DNA of 64,000 nucleotides from Candidatus Accumulibacter proximus (lineage in GTDB: Bacteria; Pseudomonadota; Gammaproteobacteria; Burkholderiales; Rhodocyclaceae), in contig JADJMH010000013.1 of the NCBI GenBank assembly GCA_016709675.1, positions 1-64,000 on the forward strand, written 5' to 3'. Position 1 is the first letter of the stretch. The number at the start of each line of letters is the position of its first letter. The notes beneath the pieces were generated by a model. The model ran no database searches. It saw only the letters and a list, made by a program, of their open reading frames with translations, and was not told the origin of the DNA. The position numbers were made by a program, and so were the translations under genes. Below are positions 48,760-58,169 of this stretch, in pieces.

Positions 48760-50016
48760 TCATTCGTCACCTCGCCGACCGACGTTAAGACCGAGTTGCT
48801 TCAACTTGCGGTAAAGGTGTGTTCGCTCGAGGCCCGTCTTCTCCGCCAAACGCGTCATACTACCCCGTTCGCCGGTCAGATGGTATTCGAAGTACATCCT
48901 CTCGAAGGCCTCGCGAGCCTCACGCAGTGGTTGATCAAAGAACATCGGCGGTAGCGGCGGCGCGGCGCCGATCTGCCCACCGTCACTTTGCAGGATCAGT
49001 GCGACGTCCTCCGCGCTGATCTCTTCCTCCAGCGCTGAGAGAGCAAGATTCTTCACGGTTGCCAGCAGCTCCGCCCATTCGCCGTGCCAGCGGTGAAGAC
49101 GGAGCGCGTTCTGTGCGCCACTGGAAAAATGCCTCAACGGCACTTCGCCTCGTTCGGCGAGATGAGCGAGCAGCAAAGAAGCTATTTCCGGAACGTCGTC
49201 TCCGTGTCCGGAGATCTGCGGCAGCGCCACCCAAACCTCGCCAAGGCGGTTCACCAGGATCGGATCCCAGCCGGCCTCGACGAGCCCAGCCATTGGACGA
49301 GTCGAGGCAGCTACCAGCTGCAGATTATGTCTATCGAGCCGCTCAAGCGCGAAGACAAGATTCATCTGTTGCAGTTTACCCAGCTGCGCCAGGTCAGAGA
49401 CGAAGACAATGCCACCACTGGCGTTCTGCAGCATCTCCTGGGTCAAGGGCGCGCTCGAGGTCGATAGATCCAGCCACGGTGTCAGGTGCGTCTGCAAGGT
49501 GCGGGCGCAGATTTCTGCGATGCTGCCCGAAGCGCTTTTGAGCAGGAGAACAGAGGTTTTTGCTGCCGCCTGTTCAAGACGCCGCTTAAGATCCTTGAGC
49601 AACGGGGAACGCGCGAAGGCATCAAGCGTCAGCGGCTTCTTGACCAGTACGGTTTCGTGCTTGAGCGCCTTCTTGACGGTGAGCAGCAGCTTTTGCAGGG
49701 CAATCGGCTTCTCGAGGAAATCGGTGGCACCGATGCGTGTCGCTTCAACCGCTGAGTCGATAGTGCCGTGTCCGGACATCATCACCACCGGCATCGTCAA
49801 CAGTCCGCTCGCCGCCCACTCCTTGAGCAAGGATATGCCGTCAGTATCAGGCATCCAGATGTCGAGCAAAACCAGATCGGGCCGCCTGTCTGTCCGAACC
49901 CTTCGCGCCGCTGCTGCGTTCTCGGCCAGCCAGACCGAGTGACCTTCGTCGGCAAGAATCTCGGACAACAGTTCTCGAATACCCATCTCGTCATCAACGA
50001 TCAGTATCTGCGCCAT
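48760..50016 (-). CDS. ntrX: NtrX-type response regulator with degenerate AAA+ domain
   Basis: A 418-aa regulator. The receiver domain is intact (acidic pocket in LIVDDE, phospho-acceptor Asp in LVLLDIWMPD, Lys in FLEKPI). The middle domain aligns with a sigma-54 activator AAA+ module, but Walker A is replaced by VLLLKSASGSIAEI and no GAFTGA loop is present, so ATP-driven sigma-54 activation is unlikely. A Fis-type HTH closes the protein (MTRLAEKTGLERTHLYRKLK). It is the partner of ntrY, whose end lies 3 bp from its start. Confidence 0.9.
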   Translation of the reverse strand: MAQILIVDDEMGIRELLSEILADEGHSVWLAENAAAARRVRTDRRPDLVLLDIWMPDTDGISLLKEWAASGLLTMPVVMMSGHGTIDSAVEATRIGATDFLEKPIALQKLLLTVKKALKHETVLVKKPLTLDAFARSPLLKDLKRRLEQAAAKTSVLLLKSASGSIAEICARTLQTHLTPWLDLSTSSAPLTQEMLQNASGGIVFVSDLAQLGKLQQMNLVFALERLDRHNLQLVAASTRPMAGLVEAGWDPILVNRLGEVWVALPQISGHGDDVPEIASLLLAHLAERGEVPLRHFSSGAQNALRLHRWHGEWAELLATVKNLALSALEEEISAEDVALILQSDGGQIGAAPPLPPMFFDQPLREAREAFERMYFEYHLTGERGSMTRLAEKTGLERTHLYRKLKQLGLNVGRRGDE

Positions 50017-50018
50017 AC

Positions 50019-52172
50019 TCAGGCCTCGGGAGAAAGTTGGCTTACACGTCGCCTGGGGGTCGACAGGGACACCAGCGGCAGCCTAATGCTCACCTCGGCA
50101 CCGACCGGCTGACGGTTGTTTATGCTGACGCCGCCGTGATGTTCGTCGACGATCTTCTTGACGATCGCCAGGCCAAGACCAGTACCGCGCACTTTGGTGG
50201 TGACATAGGGTTCAAAAACCCGCGCGATGATCTCTGGTGGAAAGCCTGGCCCCCGATCGCTGACCACCAGCTCGGCCATGTTCTCGGCGCGGCGCGTGCT
50301 TATCCGGATTAGCGGAGCATCGACGGCTTCCTGCGCGTCTTCTGCGTTGCGCAGCAGATTGTGGATGATTTGCCGCAGCTGGGTACTGTCGCCCCAGACG
50401 GGCGGTAGCTTTGCCGCGAGTTTCGGCTCGATCTTGGCCCGTGACGTTTCATACAGGCCTAGCACCTCGCGGACCAGTCCGTTGAGGTCAACAGCTGCCA
50501 GTTCGGGTGCGGGCATGCGCGCGTAGTCGCTGAAGTCATTGACCATCCGCTTCATCGCCTGCACCTGGGTAATGATGGTCTGCGTCGAACGAGTCAGCAT
50601 CTCGGCATCAGCGCCGCTGAGGTGATTGGCAAGCTTCATCTGCAGTCGCTCGGCTGACAGCTGGATCGGCGTCAGGGGATTCTTGATCTCGTGCGCCAGG
50701 CGCCGCGCCACTTCACCCCAAGCAGCACTGCGCTGGGCGGCGATCAGTCGCGTCACGTCGTCAAAGACGACCACATAACCACCATGGGGTCCAGCCGGCA
50801 GTTGCGTGCCGCGCACGAGGAGCGTCTGCGGCGGGCCACCGCTACGATCAAGTTCAATCTGTTCCTGCCATTCGATTCTCTCGTGTTCGGCAAAGGCCTC
50901 ACGAATGGCCTGTCCAAGCAGCTGCTGACGCGGCCAGGCATCGGTCGCCTCGCCGAGCAGGCCGGCGAAGTCGTCCGCCAGGATGGCCAGCGCGCCCTCA
51001 TTGACCGTTCGTAGAACGAAGCGCCGGTCGAATACCAGCACGCCAGCAGAAAGGTTGGCCAGGATAGACTCCAGATAGGCGCGCGCCGCCTCAAGCTCGC
51101 CGCGGTGACGCTCGTTATCGCGACGAGCTTCGTCAAGCTGGCTGGTCATCTGTTTGAACGACCGGGTCAGAACGCCCAGCTCATCGCGACTGTAAACCGC
51201 CTGCTTGGGAGTATAGTCGCCAGCTGCCACGGCCTGGGTTCCCTCGGCGAGGATCGATAGCGGTGCCGACAAGCGACGGGCAAGGACGAAAGCCAGTGCG
51301 ATGGCGGTAAACAGGGCGAGTAGCACGGTCAACGTCAGGGTCATGGCGTAAATCCGGGTCAAGCCCTCGCGACCCAGCGAGAGCTCCTGGTAATCAGCAT
51401 ACACTGTCTGAACGCTTTCCGCGTTGAGCGCGAGGCCGCTCGGTACCGGTTCGACCAGCTGCAGGATACGAGTCTCGACGCCAAGGCCAGGCGGCATCAC
51501 GCTAACCAGAACGCGCAAGGTCAAATCCTTCTCACCGTTGCTTTCAATCCCCGCGTATCTGCGTTCGCTGCGGGCCCGGCGCAACTGTTCGGCTGTCGGC
51601 TGCGACGGCAGCAGACTTGTCAGGCTGGCGCTGGTTGTCGCCAGCAACTCGCCACTGGTCGAAAACAGCGCTGCAGATTCGACCCCTTTCTGCTCGCGCA
51701 GGCGGTTGAGCTCAAGTCGGCGTTGTGCCTCGGAACGCTCGCCCAGTTCCAGCGCCATCGCTTGTCCCTTGGCCCCGAGATCCTCAAGAAGGGAATCGAG
51801 CGCGCTGCGGCCGAGATTCAGTCCAGCTTCAAGAGCCTTCTCGACGCGAACGTCGAACCAGGTTTCAATGCTCTTGGTGACAAACTGCACCGAGACGGCA
51901 TAGATCAGCACCCCCGGCAGTACCGCCATCAGACCAAACATCAACATCAGGCGCAGCTTGAGACGTGAGCCGAAGACCTGCGCCCGGTGCTCGCGCCACA
52001 GAGCATGCAATTGCCAGGCGATCAGCGCCAGCAGCGAAAGGGCAACGATCGCATTCAGCGCAAGTAGCCACGGGTAGTGACGGGCGAACAACGCTGTGTT
52101 GGCGCTTGCCGAAGCCAGCAGGAACAAGAGGATGCCGCCAAACGACGCGGCGGCGACGATCAGACTCTTCAT
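50019..52172 (-). CDS. ntrY: Nitrogen regulation sensor histidine kinase NtrY
   Basis: A 717-aa membrane kinase. Two N-terminal helices (residues about 5-28 and 35-58), a third near 75-95 and one near 275-300 frame a sensor region, followed by a HAMP segment (LARRLSAPLSILAEGTQAV) and a PAS domain. The HisKA H-box is LAHEIKNPLTPIQL, and the HATPase has NLLRNAEDA, DRGPGFPPE and GTGLGLAIVKKI. It overlaps DUF4390 by 4 bp, so the genes are co-translated. It is thought to sense nitrogen or redox status; this is family knowledge. Confidence 0.94.
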   Translation of the reverse strand: MKSLIVAAASFGGILLFLLASASANTALFARHYPWLLALNAIVALSLLALIAWQLHALWREHRAQVFGSRLKLRLMLMFGLMAVLPGVLIYAVSVQFVTKSIETWFDVRVEKALEAGLNLGRSALDSLLEDLGAKGQAMALELGERSEAQRRLELNRLREQKGVESAALFSTSGELLATTSASLTSLLPSQPTAEQLRRARSERRYAGIESNGEKDLTLRVLVSVMPPGLGVETRILQLVEPVPSGLALNAESVQTVYADYQELSLGREGLTRIYAMTLTLTVLLALFTAIALAFVLARRLSAPLSILAEGTQAVAAGDYTPKQAVYSRDELGVLTRSFKQMTSQLDEARRDNERHRGELEAARAYLESILANLSAGVLVFDRRFVLRTVNEGALAILADDFAGLLGEATDAWPRQQLLGQAIREAFAEHERIEWQEQIELDRSGGPPQTLLVRGTQLPAGPHGGYVVVFDDVTRLIAAQRSAAWGEVARRLAHEIKNPLTPIQLSAERLQMKLANHLSGADAEMLTRSTQTIITQVQAMKRMVNDFSDYARMPAPELAAVDLNGLVREVLGLYETSRAKIEPKLAAKLPPVWGDSTQLRQIIHNLLRNAEDAQEAVDAPLIRISTRRAENMAELVVSDRGPGFPPEIIARVFEPYVTTKVRGTGLGLAIVKKIVDEHHGGVSINNRQPVGAEVSIRLPLVSLSTPRRRVSQLSPEA

Positions 52173-52810
52173 CTACCGTCTGCAGCGGCAACCGTCAAGG
52201 TCGATATCCCGCCAGCAGGAGAGGCAGCGGATTCAGCTGGGGTAAATTGCCAACGCGCCCAGTCCGACGAAAGATTCCAGTCCCGGTTGGCCAGCGCATT
52301 AACCTGAAAGGTCTTCGGCATTTGTGTCAGGTCGAGGCGCATTCGCACGGCGGCGAGGTAGGTCTGATCCGCCTTGACCACTCCCTTGTCGAGGACCTGC
52401 CAGTGCCGCAGTCGCGAGAGAATGCGCTGAGCATCGTCGAGCGAGGTGAAACTCTGGTGAAGCGCACCGCTTGATAGACGATACTGGCGCGTCAGTGCGT
52501 GGTAGGAAAGCTGAAAGGTCTGACTGCGACTGACGACCTGTTCGTCCAGCCAGTACCAGCGGGAACGACTCAGCTCGAAGTCGACAACAAAGTACAGGGT
52601 GACACCCCTGGCGATCGCTTCATCAAGCCGGGCGTTGAGATTGATGTTGAAGTCTGCAGACAGCGTATAGCCGTCGTCGCCCGGTGAAAGGCTCGGGTTG
52701 CGAACGGTAATGTCCGCAGCGTACCCGCCAAGCGAGCCAAGCAGCAACAGCAAGCCAACGAGCGAGCGGCTAAACAGCCTTTTGCAACAAGGCATAAAAG
52801 AATCCGTCAT
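52169..52810 (-). CDS. DUF4390 protein
   Basis: A 213-aa exported protein with signal peptide (SRSLVGLLLLLGSLGGYAAD) and a DUF4390 domain (segments VTLYFVVDFELSRSRWYW and QRILSRLRHWQVLDKG). The function is unknown, but the gene is nearly always between rsmB and ntrY in betaproteobacteria. ATG 52810 behind AGGAAG is chosen, inside the rsmB end; ATG 52795 is an alternative. It may act as a periplasmic partner of NtrY, which is only inferred from position. Confidence 0.85.
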   Translation of the reverse strand: MTDSFMPCCKRLFSRSLVGLLLLLGSLGGYAADITVRNPSLSPGDDGYTLSADFNINLNARLDEAIARGVTLYFVVDFELSRSRWYWLDEQVVSRSQTFQLSYHALTRQYRLSSGALHQSFTSLDDAQRILSRLRHWQVLDKGVVKADQTYLAAVRMRLDLTQMPKTFQVNALANRDWNLSSDWARWQFTPAESAASPAGGISTLTVAAADGR

Positions 52811-54140
52811 GTTCTTCCTGAGGCAGGAGCCTTTCCTCGGTGAGCCGGCGAGCGGCCGGTTGGCGAAAAAGAAAGGCGTCGATCTGCGCACCATTCTCTT
52901 CCGGGAAAACCGAGCACGTAGCGTAGAGCAGCTTGCCGCCCGGCTTCACGAGGGGCCATAGCGCGTCGAGAATTTCAGTCTGCAGACGAGCGAAACCTCG
53001 GAGGTCACTCTCGCGGCGCAGGTACTTGATATCCGGATGGCGGCGAACAACGCCCGAAGCCGAGCAGGGCACATCTGCAAGAATGGCGTCGAACGGTAGA
53101 CCATCCCACCACTGATCAGTGGCTCTGCAATCAGCCACCCTGACCATAGCCGGCAGGCCAAGCCGCCGCACGTTCTGCGCAATGAGCCTTGTCCGGCTGG
53201 CATCGCTTTCAAGCGCCAGCAAGTCAATATCCGCAGTTTCCAGGAGATGGCAGGTCTTTCCGCCGGGTGCTGCACAGGCATCGAGGACACGCTGGCCAGC
53301 CGTTGGATCAAGGATTTGCACCGCGCGCTGGGCACCCGCGTCCTGGATCGAGACCAGGCCATCGACGAAGCCCGGCAGCGAATCGACGGGGACCGCCTTG
53401 TCCAGTATCAGCGCATCGCGCCCCACCTGCCGGGCTGACAAACCAACGTTCTGCAAACGTGCCACGTAATCGGCCAGCGCGATGCGGCGGCGGTTTACAC
53501 GCAGGGTCATCGGGGGCTGGGAATTGCCTACCGCGACGATCTCCTGCCAACGATCAGGATAGGCACGACGCAGGCGCCCCAACCACCAGCGAGGATGTTG
53601 GTGCGCAGCCTCATCGTCATCCGCGATGGCCACGTGCAGAGTCTCGCGCTGACGCAAGTAATTGCGCAGGACGCCATTGACCAAGCCCCGAAACGCGCCA
53701 CCCGCCAGTTCACCAGCAGCCGCCACTGCCTGATCTACCACCACATGGGGTGATTCGGGGCGGGTCTGCAAACGATAGAGAGCGCCAAGCAAGAGAGCCT
53801 CCACTGCCGGATGCGGCAGCGCTTTTTCCAACAAGTGTCGAAGGATGAATTCGCCGCAGGCGTAACGTCGTAATGTGCCATAGGCGACATCCTGCGCGCC
53901 TGCGCGGGCAGCGCTGGGCGCCGTGCTCAGGCCGGAGAGCGCCTGCGTCAGGCTCTGTCCCGCCCGCACCTCCGCAATCACGCGTCCCGCCAATAACAGG
54001 CTCAGAGCCAGCGAGTCCGGCAGTAGTAGGGAGGGCGTAACGGCAGCAGCCGGAAGGGGCGATCCTTTGCCTGGCTGTCCGGGCTTACGCACGCGTCGGG
54101 CAAGCGACGAAGGGGAGGAAAGGGAAGAAGGCAAGGCCAC
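52770..54140 (-). CDS. rsmB: 16S rRNA m5C967 methyltransferase
   Basis: A 456-aa enzyme that methylates C967 of 16S rRNA. The N-terminal NusB-like RNA-binding domain begins at about residue 50, and the SAM-binding site is VLDACAAPGGKTCHLLE. The catalytic cysteines are in DVPCSASGVVRRHP and LLYATCSVFPEENG. An Ala/Pro/Ser-rich extension of about 45 residues precedes the usual start, so the true start may be internal. It is divergent from the S1/P1 nuclease gene. Confidence 0.93.
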   Translation of the reverse strand: MALPSSLSSPSSLARRVRKPGQPGKGSPLPAAAVTPSLLLPDSLALSLLLAGRVIAEVRAGQSLTQALSGLSTAPSAARAGAQDVAYGTLRRYACGEFILRHLLEKALPHPAVEALLLGALYRLQTRPESPHVVVDQAVAAAGELAGGAFRGLVNGVLRNYLRQRETLHVAIADDDEAAHQHPRWWLGRLRRAYPDRWQEIVAVGNSQPPMTLRVNRRRIALADYVARLQNVGLSARQVGRDALILDKAVPVDSLPGFVDGLVSIQDAGAQRAVQILDPTAGQRVLDACAAPGGKTCHLLETADIDLLALESDASRTRLIAQNVRRLGLPAMVRVADCRATDQWWDGLPFDAILADVPCSASGVVRRHPDIKYLRRESDLRGFARLQTEILDALWPLVKPGGKLLYATCSVFPEENGAQIDAFLFRQPAARRLTEERLLPQEEHDGFFYALLQKAV

Positions 54141-54223
54141 AATTCGTTGCTATTGGGGGATGGGCGAGTTTAGCACGATGCCTGGTGATGGCGAGATCGT
54201 CCCTGAGGGATGATAATGCGCGC

Positions 54224-54373
54224 ATGGATTACCCCTCGCTCGATCCCTGCGCACGGCTTTCGATCACCGCCGCCTTGACAACGATCCCGCTGAAGGGATT
54301 TACCTTGTCGATCGCAGGCCCTGTCGGACGACTCGCAGACGCCCTCGAGAGTGTGGTCCGAGAGCGACATTGA
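54224..54373 (+). CDS. Possible small ORF ahead of the S1/P1 nuclease
   Basis: A 49-aa frame (MDYPSLDPCARLSITAALTT...) whose TGA (54371-54373) overlaps the TTG start of the nuclease in a TTGA arrangement. The coupling is the main argument; there is no recognised family. An upstream ATG (54185) is in frame. It may be only a chance frame. Confidence 0.25.
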   Translation: MDYPSLDPCARLSITAALTTIPLKGFTLSIAGPVGRLADALESVVRERH

Positions 54374-55311
54374 CCGTGACTGCTGATCGAAAGGCTGTGT
54401 CCAAACTTCTTCGGCGCTCTTGCCGGCTGACCCTGCTGCTTCTCCTCGTATCGCCGGTATGGGCCTGGAATGCTGCCGGGCATCGGATCAGCGCCATGAT
54501 TGCCTGGGAGCAACTCGACACGGACACAAGGGCAGCAGTGGCTGCACTCCTTCGCCAGCACCCGGACTTCGAGCGCTGGCAGGCGCGCGGCAAGGGCACC
54601 GACCAAGACCTGACTGCCTTCCTCGAAGCATCGACCTGGCCAGACGACATACGCAAGGATCAGCGGTTCTATACCGCTGGCGACGAGCAGCCAACGCCAA
54701 CCCTTGCTGGCTTCCCGGATATGGAGCGGCGACTGAATTGGCACTACGTCGACCGTCCGCTGAACCGTGGAGGAGACTTGCAATCGTCGCCAGGCACGAT
54801 CGATCGACAACTGGGGGCGCTAGCGCAAACGTTGGCAAGCCGCAAAGCGAAACCCAGTGAAAGAGCCTACGCCCTGCCTTGGATCATTCACCTCGTGGCT
54901 GATGCCCATCAACCGTTGCACGCTGCTAGTCGCTATGGACGAGACGGACGGAGCGACAACGGGGGCAATGCTTTGGCTATCATCAATCCGTACAACTCGC
55001 GGCACCCGTCGATGAGCCTGCACCGCTATTGGGACGATCTGCCGGGACCGCCCTGGCTGCGCAATAGCCGGCTTGAAGACGCTGTCAGGCGGTTGACAGA
55101 ACGGTACTCCCCGCCGGCGTCATCGGGAACTCCCACACAGTGGCTCGACGAAAGCTGGCGAATTGCCCGCGAACACGCCTATCCTCCGGGCGATGAGTCC
55201 GTACCAACGATCGGCGCCGAATTCCATGATCGTGCTCTCGAGATAGCGAACCGCCGTGTAATCGCCGCAGGCTATCGCCTGGCCGATCTGCTGCAACGGC
55301 TCCTGCGCTAG
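54370..55311 (+). CDS. S1/P1-family single-strand nuclease
   Basis: A 313-aa zinc phosphodiesterase, secreted. The signal peptide ends LLLVSPVWA, so the mature protein starts WNAAGHRISAM. The N-terminal Trp is a zinc ligand in P1 nuclease and must be freed by processing. Further zinc ligands are visible in HYVDRPLN, IIHLVADAHQPLHAASR and GNALAIINPYN. The start is TTG 54370 or GTG 54376, with no strong ribosome site. It is an insertion into the otherwise conserved fmt-rsmB order. Confidence 0.87.
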   Translation: MTVTADRKAVSKLLRRSCRLTLLLLLVSPVWAWNAAGHRISAMIAWEQLDTDTRAAVAALLRQHPDFERWQARGKGTDQDLTAFLEASTWPDDIRKDQRFYTAGDEQPTPTLAGFPDMERRLNWHYVDRPLNRGGDLQSSPGTIDRQLGALAQTLASRKAKPSERAYALPWIIHLVADAHQPLHAASRYGRDGRSDNGGNALAIINPYNSRHPSMSLHRYWDDLPGPPWLRNSRLEDAVRRLTERYSPPASSGTPTQWLDESWRIAREHAYPPGDESVPTIGAEFHDRALEIANRRVIAAGYRLADLLQRLLR

Positions 55312-55348
55312 GCGACACTGATACAAACGACGCGCCAGCGCTTGGTAA

Positions 55349-55364
55349 TGTTCCACGTGAAACA
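55349..55364. promoter_or_regulatory. parS site (ParB-binding)
   Basis: TGTTCCACGTGAAACA is a canonical parS sequence, the centromere bound by ParB. It lies in the gap between the ends of the S1/P1 nuclease and fmt. The reverse complement of the same 16-mer occurs at 62631-62646. Confidence 0.85.
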
Positions 55365-55521
55365 AAACGGTCGCCTGACCCTTGCTGCCACATACCGCCA
55401 GCAAGGCTGAGACAGGTCTACCATTGGAGCAATGGTGCGCGTTTTGAGCCGGTTGCCAAGCCCTTCTCAGCCCCGGGGGCCACGAGGAGTCCCCCTGCCA
55501 GAAAAGATCGGACCAACATGG

Positions 55522-56454
55522 CTAAGTTGACGGCCCCGTCAGGCAACAGCGGGCGCCCTGCCGAACAGACGTTCCGAACAGGAACTGGCCTGCCGAGAGT
55601 CGCTTCCCGCCTGCTCGCTGAATCTCGGTCAGCCGCAGTGCCCCTTGGCCGCAGGCGACGGTCAACCCGCTCCGGTCAGCCGCAAGAATCTCCCCGGGTG
55701 GCCCGCTGCCAGCGGCAAGCTCGGCACGCCAGACCTTGAGAAAATTGCCAGCCAGAGAGAACGTCGCACCCGGAAATGGGTTAAAGGCACGCACCTGCCG
55801 CTCCAGTTGTGCTGCTGGCAAACGCCAATCCAACGCCGCCTCGGCCTTGCTGACCTTGGCAGCGTAGCTGACCCCGGATGCCGACTGCGGACAGGCAGGC
55901 ATGGGCAGTCTCGCCAGCACGTCTACAATCAGGCGGGCGCCCTGCTCAGCCAGCCTGTTGTGCAGGGAAGAAGCTGTATCATCCAGTGCGATCGACTGCC
56001 GTTCCGAAAGCAGTACCGGCCCGCTATCGAGCCCGGCGTCCATCTGCATGATGCACACGCCGGTCTCCGTGTCGCCAGCCAGAATCGCACGCTGAACGGG
56101 TGCCGCACCGCGCCAGCGGGGGAGCAGCGACGCATGAATGTTGAGACAGCCAAAGCGCGGCATGTCCAGCACTGCCTGTGGCAGAATCAGACCATAGGCT
56201 GCAACGACGACCGCCTCGGCTGCGGCGGCACGAATCCGGCCTTGTGATGATGCGTCCTTGAGCGTTGGCGGTTGAAAAACCTCGATCCCTGCCGCTGATG
56301 CCAGCTGCTTGACCGGCGAGGAATGAACCGCCATCCCCCGCCCTGAGGCCCGGTCAGGCTGTGTCAGGACCAGCACCACCTCATGGCCCGCAGCGACAAC
56401 TGCCCGCAGGGCAAGCGCAGCGAACTCGGGTGTACCGGCAAACACCAGTCTCAT
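55522..56454 (-). CDS. fmt: Methionyl-tRNA formyltransferase
   Basis: A 310-aa enzyme that formylates initiator Met-tRNA. The folate site contains HASLLPRWRGAAPVQRAI, and the catalytic region is NIHAS with the conserved Asp in IMQMDAGLDSGP. The C-terminal OB-fold follows (RAFNPFPGATFSL). ATG 56454 overlaps the def stop in ATGA fashion, so it is co-translated with def. A longer frame upstream is unsupported. Confidence 0.95.
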   Translation of the reverse strand: MRLVFAGTPEFAALALRAVVAAGHEVVLVLTQPDRASGRGMAVHSSPVKQLASAAGIEVFQPPTLKDASSQGRIRAAAAEAVVVAAYGLILPQAVLDMPRFGCLNIHASLLPRWRGAAPVQRAILAGDTETGVCIMQMDAGLDSGPVLLSERQSIALDDTASSLHNRLAEQGARLIVDVLARLPMPACPQSASGVSYAAKVSKAEAALDWRLPAAQLERQVRAFNPFPGATFSLAGNFLKVWRAELAAGSGPPGEILAADRSGLTVACGQGALRLTEIQRAGGKRLSAGQFLFGTSVRQGARCCLTGPST

Positions 56455-56954
56455 GCGGTGATTCGCGCTTGCTTGGCCAACTTGTTCTTGATCCGCAGCT
56501 GCTTCAGTTGCGACAAGTGCTCGACAAACACTCGCCCCTCCAAATGGTCGATCTCGTGCTGCAGGCATACTGACAGCAAACCTGTCGCCTCAACGGTCTG
56601 CTCTCTTCCTTCCAGATCCATATAACGAACCACTACATGTTCGGCGCGCTCAACCTTGTCGTAAACACCGGGCACCGACAGGCATCCTTCCTCACAGACC
56701 TGCCGCCCATCCTTCTCGATGATTTCCGGGTTGATCAGGGTTAGCAGCTGATCCCTGGTTTCCGAAGCGTCAATCACAATCACCCGTTTGTGCACGTCGA
56801 CCTGCGTTGCCGCGAGACCAATCCCAGGCGCCTCGTACATCGTCTCGGCCATGTCGCGCGCCAAGCGACAAATGCTTCCGTCAACCTCTTCGACGCGTGC
56901 GGCAATCTTCTTCAGGCGCGGATCGGGAAAGCGAAGTATCGGTAGGAGAGACAT
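56451..56954 (-). CDS. def: Peptide deformylase
   Basis: A 167-aa metallohydrolase that removes the N-formyl group from nascent proteins. The three signature motifs are exact: GIGLAATQ (44-51), EGCLS (89-93) and QHEIDHLEG (132-140), which supply the metal ligands Cys and two His. The start MSLLPILRFPDPRL is the usual one; the ORF is open upstream. It heads the def-fmt operon, divergent from the LysM gene. Confidence 0.96.
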   Translation of the reverse strand: MSLLPILRFPDPRLKKIAARVEEVDGSICRLARDMAETMYEAPGIGLAATQVDVHKRVIVIDASETRDQLLTLINPEIIEKDGRQVCEEGCLSVPGVYDKVERAEHVVVRYMDLEGREQTVEATGLLSVCLQHEIDHLEGRVFVEHLSQLKQLRIKNKLAKQARITA

Positions 56955-57150
56955 AAAAGGCTTGATCGAAGAAGTAACTACGTGCAAAATCCAATACAGC
57001 GTCTTGATAATGCCGACGTCGTTTGCACGACGGGTGGAATAACCTGGATAACAGACTTGCGTAACCAACGAAAAGGGACAAACGCCTGAAGCGGGAGTTC
57101 CTTAACCGCCTCGCCGCCGCGTCTGCGACTGTTCGTACGAGGATAACACG

Positions 57151-58167
57151 ATGATCCGCATTATATCCGCGTTCATTCTGGCCATGGTCAGCTCGCTCTC
57201 GTGCGCGACGGGGCTGGAACTTCGGCTCGCCGACGGCGCGCCCCAGCGTCACGTCGTTGTGCCGGGGGACACGCTCTGGGGAATCTCGAGCAAATTTCTC
57301 AAAGACCCTTGGCTCTGGCCAGAAATCTGGCGCATGAATCGCGAGGAGATCAGGAATCCGCACCTCATCTTTCCAGGCGACGTCATTCTTCTCGACCGCG
57401 ATTCGCGTGGCAAGCCACTACTGCGGCTGCAGAGTGCCCGGCTGGTCCCGCAGATTCATGTCGAAGCAATGGAGCAGGGGATTCCGGCAATTCCGCCGAA
57501 CGTCATCAGGCCATTCCTCTCCCATCCGTTGATCGTCGAAGCGGACAGTCTTGACAGCGCAGCACGCATCGTCGCCACGCCCAATGATCGAGTCTATATT
57601 GGCAACAGTGATCTTGCCTACGTCGCCAATGCCGATCCTGCCAAGCTCGATTGGCAGATCTATCGCGACGGCAAGCCGTTAACAGACCCGGACAGCGGCG
57701 AGATTCTCGGCTATGAGGCCTTCTATCTGGGCACCGCTCGGCAGGTAGAGGCCGGCGATCCGGCCACGTTCGAGGTAATGACCGTGAAGCAGGAGATCGG
57801 TCGCGGCGACCGTCTCCTGCCAGCCATTCGACCGCCGCTGGTCGCCTATGTCCCGCATAGGCCAGACTTTCTGGTTGATGGTCGCGTGATTTCAGTATAC
57901 GGCGGTGTCGAGGCAGCTGGGCGTGGGTCGATTGTCTCGATCAATCGCGGTACCCGAGACGGCATCGAGATTGGACACGTCCTCGCGCTGGAGCGCAATC
58001 GGACGGTCACTCAGCGTGACGAGCAGGACAACAAGGTCGTTGTCCCGATTCCCCCGGAACGTGTCGGCCTGCTTTTCGTTTTCCGGCCGTTCGAACGTAT
58101 CTCCTACGGCCTGATAGTGCAGTCGGACGGTACCGTCGACGTCAACGACTTCGCCCGCACTCCCTAG
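57151..58167 (+). CDS. LysM-domain exported protein
   Basis: A 338-aa secreted protein with a signal peptide (IISAFILAMVSSLSCATG) and one LysM domain (residues about 34-82: HVVVPGDTLWGISSKFL ... FPGDVILL) for peptidoglycan binding. The C-terminal 250 residues are beta-rich and lack a known catalytic domain. The neighbouring dprA gene starts 2 bp after the stop, so they form an operon. This gene is conserved at this place in many betaproteobacteria; its function is unknown. Confidence 0.9.
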   Translation: MIRIISAFILAMVSSLSCATGLELRLADGAPQRHVVVPGDTLWGISSKFLKDPWLWPEIWRMNREEIRNPHLIFPGDVILLDRDSRGKPLLRLQSARLVPQIHVEAMEQGIPAIPPNVIRPFLSHPLIVEADSLDSAARIVATPNDRVYIGNSDLAYVANADPAKLDWQIYRDGKPLTDPDSGEILGYEAFYLGTARQVEAGDPATFEVMTVKQEIGRGDRLLPAIRPPLVAYVPHRPDFLVDGRVISVYGGVEAAGRGSIVSINRGTRDGIEIGHVLALERNRTVTQRDEQDNKVVVPIPPERVGLLFVFRPFERISYGLIVQSDGTVDVNDFARTP

Positions 58168-58169
58168 CG

